From assembly GCA_021234155.1 (NCBI GenBank), contig JAJEKV010000163.1, positions 124,001 through 188,000 on the forward strand: a DNA stretch of 64,000 nucleotides, given 5' to 3'. Of the stretch, positions 56,701-64,000 are shown one piece after another. The stretch is from Isoetes taiwanensis. Lineage: Eukaryota; Streptophyta; Lycopodiopsida; Isoetales; Isoetaceae. The translations under genes and the position numbers were made by a program. Under the pieces are notes generated by a model, which saw nothing but the letters and a program-made list of their open reading frames with translations, was not told where the DNA came from and ran no database searches. Each line of letters opens with the position of its first letter. Position 1 is the first letter of the stretch.

Positions 56701-58255
56701 AGCTTCTGAGATGTCTTTGGACAGATCTGGTAGTGATCCGTGGTACCTTGATTCGGTGCCACTTCGCACATGACAGGAAAAAGAAAGTATTTTTCTAAAC
56801 TACAGCAAGTGGATGGTGGTCGAGTTAAATTTGCTGATAATTTCAGCTATCAGATTCAAGGGAAGGGCGATGTCACATTTTCTACTCAGGAAAGCGGCAT
56901 AAAGTATGTTAAAGATGTTATTTACATTCCTGGACTTGAAGAAAATTTGTTGTCCGTTTCAAGGTTGATAACAGCGGCTTGTATGCTATATTTGGACAAG
57001 GAGAAGTTATACTTACTCCTACGCCCTGCTATTCCGACTCGATATTGTTGCTCGCGGCATTCTCCAAAATGGTTTGTACAAATTTTGGCGCTTCTGTTGT
57101 AGAGCAGAAAGGTTTGCTTGCTGCTGCTGCTATTAGCATGTCTTCGGATGAGCTATGGCATGCTCGGTATGGTCATTTGAGTTGTCAATCTCTTTGTATG
57201 ATGCATGGAAAAGAGATGGTTGTTGGGCTGCCTGCTGTACATACTCATAAACTGCAATGCGATGCTTGCAATCTTGGAAAGCAAGTAGCTGCATCTTTTC
57301 CCAAGGAGGCCGTGAAGAAAACCAATGATATCTTGCAGCTCGTGCATAGTGATGTATCTAAGTCGGGGTCCCTTCTTTGAGTGGAGCACGCTTACTTTTG
57401 TACATTCATTGATGATCATTCTAGGATGGCGTGGGTGTACCCTTTGCATTACAAATCTGATGTACTCTCTAAGTTCAAGGAGTTCGGATTATGGTTGAAA
57501 AACAAACAGGGAAGTTGATTAAGGCATTAGGTCCGACAATGGTGGTGAGTACAAAAAACCATTCTTTTGATGCCTATCTTGAGATTCCGCATTGTTCGGC
57601 GAGTTGAGTGCTCCATACTGTTCCGCCACAAAGCGGTGTAGCTGAGCGCAAGAATCTCATCTTATGAATTTGGCAAGAAGCATGCTTGCTTATAAACGCT
57701 GCCACTGTCATTTTGGGGTGAAGCAGTTAAAACAGCAGCCTATCTTTTGAATAGAGCTCCCACAAAAATTGTGAAAGGGCAAAACACCTTCGAGGTGTTC
57801 TATGGTACAAAAACCTGATGTCTCGCGATTTGAAAATCTTTGGCTGTCCCGCTTTTGTGCATCCGCATTCAAAATTGAAGAAACTTGATGATCGGGCAGT
57901 CAAATGCATTTTTATTGGGTATGCTGATGGATATAAAGCTTACAAATTCTATAACCCAGCCACTAAGAAGCTTGTGATCAGTCCTGATGCCAAATTCTTG
58001 GAGGATGGCTACTATGATGCTTTCGAGCATGATGTTGGCGCCCCCTTTGATATTCATTCTTTGCTTGATTTGGACACTCAGCAGAATGCAAGTAATGGTA
58101 GCATTTGTGATCATAGTGATGATGATGAAAATGATCCGTATCTTGCTGCCTTGTCTGATATTCATGCTGCCAATCAGACTGCTAGTAGTTCTAGGACTGC
58201 TCCAGCCCCGTCTCCTGCTCCAAATCATGATGATGGTGTGCCTCTTAGGGCTTAA
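56701..58255 (+). pseudogene. copia protease, GAG-pre-integrase and integrase (broken)
   Basis: The protease active site lies at 56,741-56,760 (WYLDS), but the frame breaks inside the D-S-G motif. The rest of the protease follows from 56,770 (MTGKRKYF, VKDVIYIPGLEENLLSV). The pre-integrase domain has ELWHARYGHLSCQSL (about 57,147) and CDACNLGKQ. The integrase catalytic residues are recognisable: D in VHSDV (about 57,347), D in SDNGGEY (57,534) and E in GVAERKN (57,643), about 36 codons apart as in a D-D-35-E core. They are spread over several frames with breaks near 57,378, 57,490, 57,610 and 57,810. The C-terminal part to 58,255 is open (MSRDLKIFGCPAFVHP, VKCIFIGYADGYKAYK). Confidence 0.88.
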
Positions 58256-58946
58256 GGCCTTATCTGATGCACAGCCAAGTGTTGCGCACACTTGTAATTA
58301 TGCTTTGATGGCAAAGATCTATGAAGATCATACGCCTTCTAGTTTTGCTGAAGCTCTTACCAATCCAGATTGGGTGGCTGCGATGCAACATGAATATGAC
58401 CTGCTCATTAAGAATGAGACTTGGGATCTCGTTCCCCTTCCTAAAGGGAAGAAAGCGATTGGATCAAAATGGATCTTTAAAGACAAATACAATGCAGATG
58501 GCTCTCTCAGTAAGCATAAGGCCAGACTTGTTGCCAAAGGATTCGCTCAGCAGCATGGCATTGATTATGATGAAGTCTTTGCTCCAGTTGCAAGAATGTC
58601 AACCGTGCGCGCTATTTTTGCCTTAGCAGCTAGTAAAGGATGGCCCGTATATCAAATGGACTTCCAAAGTGCCTTTTTGAATGGAGACCTGTCCGATGAA
58701 GTTTATATGCAGCAGCCACAAGGTTTTGTCTCGGAAGGGCAAGGGCACTTAGTTTGTAAATTGAAGAAGAGTCTCTGATTGCCTTAAACAAGCACCTCGG
58801 TGCTGGTACCATAAGATAGATTCTTATCTTAAAGCACATGGCTATTCTTTTTCCACAGCAGATCCCAATTTATACTTTAAAACTAAAGGTACATCTCTCT
58901 GCATTGTTGTGTTGTACGTTGATGATTTGCTGCTTACATGAGATGC
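58256..58946 (+). pseudogene. copia reverse transcriptase (broken)
   Basis: Open to 58,778: PSSFAEALTNPDWVAAM, NETWDLVPLPKGKKAIGSKWIFK, HKARLVAKGFAQQHGIDYDEVFAPV, YQMDFQSAFLNGDLSDEVYM. These are the standard copia RT blocks, with the first catalytic Asp in QMDFQSAFLNG. A shift follows at KLKKSL (58,778). YVDDLLLT, with the second catalytic pair, is at 58,915-58,938 and is followed at once by TGA (58,939) where glycine is usual. It copies element RNA into DNA in the particle; as written it could not be made whole. Confidence 0.92.
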
Positions 58947-58965
58947 CCATGATCTTATTGATCAA

Positions 58966-59886
58966 TTGCGCACTTCGCTTATACATGAATTTGCTATGAC
59001 AGACTTAGGTCTGTCCCATTACTTTCTTGGGATTGAAATTTGGCAAACTCACGATGGCATCACTTTGTCTCAAGGAAAGTATGTCCAAGATCTTCTTACA
59101 AAATTTCACATGACAGATTGCAAGGTTGCCAAACAGCCCATGGATCCTGGTTTGAAGTTATCCACCTCTGATGAGTCTCCTCAGGTAGATGCTACTTTGT
59201 ATCGTTCACTTGTTGGTGGACTAATTTACCTTACAGTCACCAAACCAGAGATCTCTTTTGCGGTGGGCATGTTGAGCCGTTTTATGGCCTGTCCAAAACA
59301 GAGCCATTGGCAAGCAGCGAAAAGAGTGCTCGCTTATTTAAAAGGTACTCTTAATGAGGGCCTCTGCTATATGCGTGATCCGTCGCCTGCTTTGCATGGT
59401 TTTGTAGATGCTGATCATTCTGGTTGTCTTGATACGCGACGCAGCACCACAGGTTATGTGTTTGGCCTTGGTAAGAACATCATTACTTGGCTCAGCAAGC
59501 GTCAGCCCTCAGTCTCTCTTTCTAGCACGGAGGCGGAGTATAAAGCCTTAGCGATTGCCGCTGCTGAAGCCGTTTGGTTAGCCAAACTTTTTGCAGAATT
59601 AGGCTTTGACACCAGCACTATTCCACTCTTTTGTGACAACCAAAGCTCTTTGCAACTTGCTAATAATCCTGTGTTTCATGCGCGCAGCAAACACATTGAA
59701 ACACATTATCATTTTGTGCGAGAGAAGGTCCTTGATGGTCAGCTTGATCTTCATCACGTTCCAACCACAGATCAATTGGCTGACCTCTTCACCAAGCCAT
59801 TAGCAGGGTCTACATTTCAGAAATTCAAGACTCAGCTTGGTATTCGAATGCTCAGCTTAGGGGAGGATTACCACGATAAGCTGTAG
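58966..59886 (+). CDS. copia RT C-terminus and RNase H (open, 306 codons)
   Basis: The longest uninterrupted frame of the element. It has LSHYFLGIEI, QGKYVQDLLTKF, LVGGLIYLTVTKPEISFAVG and LSRFMACP (RT connection), then the copia RNase H: GFVDADHSGCLDTRRSTTGY, SLSSTEAEYKAL, LFCDNQSS and HIETHYHFVREKV. The acidic residues D, E and D of these blocks are all present. It ends at 59,886, 51 bp before the PPT. It has no start codon of its own, being the end of the gag-pol polyprotein. Confidence 0.93.
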   Translation: MRTSLIHEFAMTDLGLSHYFLGIEIWQTHDGITLSQGKYVQDLLTKFHMTDCKVAKQPMDPGLKLSTSDESPQVDATLYRSLVGGLIYLTVTKPEISFAVGMLSRFMACPKQSHWQAAKRVLAYLKGTLNEGLCYMRDPSPALHGFVDADHSGCLDTRRSTTGYVFGLGKNIITWLSKRQPSVSLSSTEAEYKALAIAAAEAVWLAKLFAELGFDTSTIPLFCDNQSSLQLANNPVFHARSKHIETHYHFVREKVLDGQLDLHHVPTTDQLADLFTKPLAGSTFQKFKTQLGIRMLSLGEDYHDKL

Positions 59887-59937
59887 CATTCTTCTTTTGT
59901 TCTCGTCTTCTTTTGTTCTCAGTTCATATATGTGCTT

Positions 59938-59946
59938 AGGGGAGGA
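59938..59946 (+). promoter_or_regulatory. Polypurine tract
   Basis: AGGGGAGGA directly before the 3' LTR primes plus-strand DNA synthesis. The same CTTAGGGGAGGAT word also occurs at about 59,857 within the last codons of pol, a duplicated PPT-like site. Confidence 0.85.
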
Positions 59947-60234
59947 TGACAGAAATAATTCTTAATGGTTAAGCACACATATGTGCTGACATGGCAGCCT
60001 ATGTATTTACATAGGACCATGGTCTATAGTTTAGCATATATTTAAGTTCATGTATGCCCCCTAGGTTAGGTGTCAACGTGCTATGCTCTACACGTCACAT
60101 ATGTGACCATCTTCTGTAGCACCGAGAAAAACAACAATCCAATCCATCATATTCCTTTTTCTGAGTTTCACTCCGTCTCTTTTCTCTCTTGTTTTCTTGC
60201 TGTTTGATTCTAGCCTAGATCACAAGTTTTGTCA
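59947..60234 (+). repeat. 3' LTR
   Basis: 288 bp, identical by eye to the 5' LTR. Confidence 0.95.
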
Positions 60235-60239
60235 GTTAT
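60235..60239. repeat. 5-bp target site duplication, right
   Basis: GTTAT; see 55,097-55,101. Confidence 0.93.
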
Positions 60240-60245
60240 GTCGTT

Positions 60246-60604
60246 TTATATAGATTTTCTTGCATGTTCATTACTTGTTTGAGATGGATTTCGAAGTAAA
60301 TGAAATCCAATTGGTAGTTTGGTCCTCTCTTCAGCATTACGAGCTCCTCTTGTCTTTTCAGTACTTGAGGATTCTGGAACAAATTCTTCAACTTGTATGT
60401 TGCTCATTTGAGCCATTTCTACTATCTGCGCATTATGTACTTGGAGTTTTGGCTGCACAATGCTTGTCTTTGTTGTGTGTTGACATCTTCTTTACTCCCT
60501 TCTTTAGCTTTTTTCTCAGGGCACTGGCTAGCAAAATGATTCCCTCCACATACATAAAAAATAGTAATTTCTGGTTTTGAATCCTTAGATTGTTTACAAC
60601 GCAT
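60246..60604 (-). pseudogene. Antisense zinc-knuckle-like frame, copy 4 (frameshifted)
   Basis: Same as copy 2, with the same GCTTGTC difference and frame shift after VNTQQR. It now lies just right of the copia 3' LTR. Confidence 0.5.
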
Positions 60605-62572
60605 AAGATCAAACGCACTATGACATAATAGTGTTTAAGATGGTGTTGCAGCATATTTTATCATGGATATGTTTAATGGTTAGGCTGTTTATTCAACTTC
60701 TAAATGGTTAAGAATTTAGCAGTCGCGCTACCTGCCTAATTGCTTTTCAGTTTTGGGAAATTAGAAGTCCTTGGAACTTAAACCCAAACCTTCACCATAT
60801 CCCATACACTGCCCTTGCAAATTTGATTGCATTCCAGGACATAGGAAGAAGTCTGCTCTGTACACATATTTGTAAAGTACATATTAAGTGTACTTTGTCA
60901 GGTGTATAAGAATTATTTAACTTCTAATTTTGTTCCCAAGGTCTGTGGCAGGGCTGGAGGGATCCTACAGGATGCTTTTCTGAAGCTGCAACTAATGTGG
61001 AACAAGTACCAGGGGAATCCACTCTCATCTGTCATGCTGTTCAGTTGTTTGTCATCTCTACAAAACTGCATCAGTTGTTTGCCATCTATCTACAAAACTG
61101 CATAGATCTCAAAGAAGGTAGGTTTTGGAGCTCCATTTTGCTTGCGACTTCGTTTTTAGTTTGATAATGATTTGGACTCATGTTGTTCTGTTATACAGCA
61201 CATTGAAAATTGAGGTTTTCACATGTCTTTGTAATAGCAGCCATTACATCCTATCTCAGAAAAAAATTATGAAGCAGCAAACATTTAAGAGCAGTAGAAT
61301 CAATCTGACTGTAACGTGACACAAGGACAATGACATTTCTCTAATAAGCCCAAGAAAAACTGAAATTTTTGGTGTTGGCCAGAGTGTTGAATGTCCTTAA
61401 TGTTTTGAAGAGTCAAACCACATCTGGACTAATATTAGATCATCTGTTATATAGCAGAGGCCAGATTTGGCATTCATCTTTCCATACTCATTCATATGGA
61501 GTTCCTGCACATATAGAAGTCACAAAATCTCATGTAGTGATCCTCTTTTGTGTGCATGTAAAGAAAAAATATAACGCCACAATACAGAAAATGGATCGAC
61601 ATTTCTGTCTGGAATCACAACTCGACTATCTCTGCTATCCCTGCTTCAGATTCGGAGCTAAACATGCATTATCGGCCTTGCATGTTCGCCCACAGGTCTG
61701 GTCCATCTTAAATCGAGGCACGCTTGCTCTGCACAGGCCAGATTTGGCCATATAAGGAGCTAAACATGCATTATCGGCCTTGCATGCTTGCCCATAGCCT
61801 GCTATATCTCAAATCGAGGCATGCTTGCTCTGCACAGGCCGGATTTGGCCATATAAGCATTTATAATTTCTGAATGCATGAAGTTCATCTGTAACATCCG
61901 TAACAAGCCGGATCTCTGTGAAGGTCAACCGAATCATGAAATGCCTCTCCAACTTCTGGATTGTAGGGGTATGGAAACTGGGACATGCCTCTCCAACTTC
62001 TGGATTGTAGGGGAATGGAAACTGGGACAGCATTCATTAACTGTTTGTCGGTGGGGTACAAATATAGCCTTTTTCCATGACACTCCTGTCTTATATTTAT
62101 CAAGATACTATTGGGCCACCTAAGCATATAAGACAAGCTAGCTTTTCCATTGGAACTTTTAAGACATGTCACATATGAGGGTCAGATATTACTTTGAAGT
62201 CTTATTTTCTTCGGGAAGCCCCCGCCAGAAAATAAGACATGAAGACCTATCCAATCAGAGACATTCTTTTTCGGAAACTTAGGATGTCGCAAAAAAAAAA
62301 AAAAAAAAAAAAATGGACAGGAAGGAATCGTTGGGCTGTATACTGCAATCGCGGAACTCCCCTGAAGAGGCTGCAGGTCGAAATCTGAAGAGAGTCGGAT
62401 TTCGCTGAAGAGGGTCAGAATTGGCTGCAGGTCGATTCTACTTGCTCAAAACTGAGAGGGCATAAGCAAGACACGACATGTCGATTTTTTTAGCAGGCAA
62501 ACCCTTTGCTGGCGAATCTTTGAAACAATTTTCTTAGCAGGCAAATCCTTTGCTAGCGAATCTTCGAAACAG
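60605..62572. other. Block B right part, no gene recognised
   Basis: Counterpart of 15,816-17,772, with the same short tandem duplications and hairpin. A poly(A) run of about 24 at 62,291 is only about 10 long in block A. Confidence 0.55.
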
Positions 62573-62908
62573 AGGCACACATTCACAGAAAAGAGTGACA
62601 TCTATAGCTGATCACCGAAAGGAGGCCGATTGAGGCCGACTTTGGAGATGGCGATTTGGTGAAGTGGGTTTGCGAGATGATTCAAAGCAAGAAAAACTCT
62701 AGCAGATCTGATAGATCCAAAACTGATTGGCTGGGTTGAGCGGGAGATGGCCATGGTGCTCAAGGTTGCAATACTGTGCACAAGCTTGATACCAATGCAA
62801 AGGCCCTCCGTGGAAGTAGTAGTTCAAATGTTGCAGGAAGCTTCGCCGGAGAAGAGTTTCCCTTTCAAAATGATCAAGGAACTCCATCGCCATAAGGACT
62901 GGGTATAA
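62573..62908 (+). pseudogene. LRR receptor-like kinase C-terminus, block B copy
   Basis: Better preserved than in block A. From DPKLIGWVEREMAMVLK through VAILCTSLIPMQRPSVEVV to the stop after HRHKDWV (62,906-62,908) it is one open frame. Further left RRPIEADFGDGDLVKWVCEM and TEKSDIYS are in other frames, and the FGVVLLEL block is missing. C-T-S..P..RPS..VV.MLQEA is the subdomain XI signature of CLV1/HSL1-type LRR kinases, plasma-membrane peptide receptors. Downstream a CTCTG microsatellite (about 62,925-62,948) lies where block A has fewer units. Upstream kinase lobes and the ectodomain are absent from the window. Confidence 0.8.
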
Positions 62909-64000
62909 AGATGCAAGCAATCCCTGCTCTGCTCTGCTCTGCTCTGCTTCCAGGTCCCTCTGGTTTCTTCACAGAATCTTCGTGTTCTTGTTGTTCTTCG
63001 TTTTTGATGCAGCGCAGTGGAAAACCAAAAAATATAAGAGGTATCTTATATATTAAGGACATGTCGCATAAAAATCAGTGGGAAAGGTTTTGATTTGAGA
63101 CATGACGTGGAGATGACATGGAGTCTTATTTATTGTCTTATTGCATTGCGACAGTCATATTTTATGCCTGTCGTGGAAAAGGGCATAATCGGCCATCCTA
63201 TTACGTTTTGGAGTCATTTGTGGCTTTTCCCTTTTAGTCTATAAATTCCCTCCCTCCCTCCCACTTTCTCTCACTTTCGGTCCACATGTTATTTGTCTGT
63301 CATTTGATGGCACTTTGGAATGATCATTGACCCATTGGGGTAGGACTTGCACAATTATGGGCATGCTTTATTCTATCATCAATCATGCTCTTCTTTTGTA
63401 GGATAATTGCCTAAGGAAGAGTACGTTTGATGCAAGGTACATGAATCTTAGGTCTACATGCTCTATCTTGAATCTTGCCTTGTGTAATATCCAATGTTGA
63501 AGCTTCTAAAATCATGTACTACTGTCTTGAATCTTGCCTTGTGTAATATCCAATGTTGAAGCTTCTAAAATCATGTACTACTGTTTATAAAGTAAGGCCT
63601 CTTCTTAGGATGGTCTCAATTTCGTAAGGGTGTCTTTTTAGAATCGTCTAAATTTCGTCCAATTATGATCATGTTGTGGCGTTGCAAAAGTTTGCATCAG
63701 CTAGTGTCTTTTTCTGGTTTATACTCAATTTTGTATATTTCTTTGTTAAAATGGGGTTGAATCATGGAATATTTTATGCTTGATAATCGAGTCTTAAAGT
63801 AAATTTTTTTTACCAAGCAAACGATGCCACCAAATGTTAATGCATGTACCACTGCCATCTTCTCCATATTATGGATGGGATTAGGTTTCCCAATGACGGA
63901 ATGGGTTGTCCGATTGGTTTTTTTTGCCAAAACTCTGTTGGTCGTTGGATGTGGCGATGGTTTTCTACAGAGCTGAGATCATCTGCGACGTGTTAATGGA
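62909..64000. other. Right edge of block B, no gene
   Basis: Counterpart of 18,108-19,166, with the 62-bp tandem duplication at 63,465-63,583. It also carries TGACGTGGAGATGACATGGA (about 63,103-63,122), absent from block A. Confidence 0.5.

Larger units (their letters stand above)
55102..60234 (+). mobile_element. Full-length Ty1/copia retrotransposon, 5,133 bp
   Basis: Identical 288-bp LTRs (55,102-55,389 and 59,947-60,234) start TG and end CA, with 5-bp GTTAT target duplications. A tRNA-Met primer site and a polypurine tract lie directly inside the LTRs. The order gag, protease, GAG-pre-integrase, integrase, reverse transcriptase, RNase H defines Ty1/copia. Identical LTRs mean a very recent insertion. 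The coding part nevertheless has at least seven frame breaks and a stop. The empty site survives in block A. Confidence 0.96.
46378..64000. repeat. Segmental duplication block B (to window edge)
   Basis: Collinear copy of block A with the extra copia element at 55,102-60,234; without it the shared length is about 12.5 kb. The copy continues past the window. Confidence 0.92.

Noticed and set aside
59164-59190. CTGATGAG words that recall hammerhead ribozymes (also 35,644)
   Set aside because: No GAAA partner or stems at the required spacing; the first lies in pol coding sequence.
62287-62316. Poly(A) run as the tail of a retrocopied gene
   Set aside because: The same site in block A has a shorter run with identical flanks and no coding sequence upstream; it is a homopolymer length difference.

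Overview
This is a window of plant nuclear DNA, rich in repeats and poor in genes. Evidence for a land plant: plant-type telomere units (CCCTAAA x4 at 36,937), a Ty1/copia element primed by initiator tRNA-Met, short GT-AG introns, and fragments of pentatricopeptide-repeat (PPR), BAHD acyltransferase and CLV1/HSL1-like receptor kinase genes. The wording of the PPR fragments resembles fern PPR proteins as I remember them, so a fern is my best guess; that is inference. I found no CRISPR, operon or convincing tRNA/rRNA gene.

Layout. 1-6,760: dispersed repeats, one carrying a clean 613-bp hAT-type MITE (3,710-4,322). 6,761-19,166: block A, which recurs as block B (46,378 to the right edge, about 39.6 kb away, same orientation). 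Each block holds two tandem copies of a ~3.5-kb cassette: a gag-like frame, a polypurine tract, an LTR-like stretch and an antisense zinc-knuckle frame. A receptor-kinase 3' end lies at the far end. In block B a 5.1-kb copia element with identical 288-bp LTRs and 5-bp target duplications interrupts the second cassette; block A keeps the empty site. 19,167-46,377: a mosaic of duplicated pieces and gene relics, namely a PRP2-like DEAH helicase fragment, a GC-rich hairpin, two RING exons, an antisense copia gag, a 140-bp palindrome, a SEL1L/HRD3 fragment, a duplicated PPR + BAHD module, a copia fragment, a 335-bp inverted repeat, telomere-like repeats, minisatellites, a LINE reverse-transcriptase fragment and a Ty3/gypsy protease fragment.

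History. Diagnostic differences pair cassette 1 with 3 and 2 with 4, so the order was tandem duplication, then block duplication, then copia insertion. Nearly every coding piece is broken. Many differences between near-identical copies fall at CTG, CAG or CCGG words and often decide whether a frame is open. I therefore suspect that part of the pseudogene appearance is long-read consensus error at methylated CHG sites. No stretch can confidently be called an intact host gene; the best candidates are a 97-codon coiled-coil frame at 39,536 and the RING exons at 25,275-25,601.
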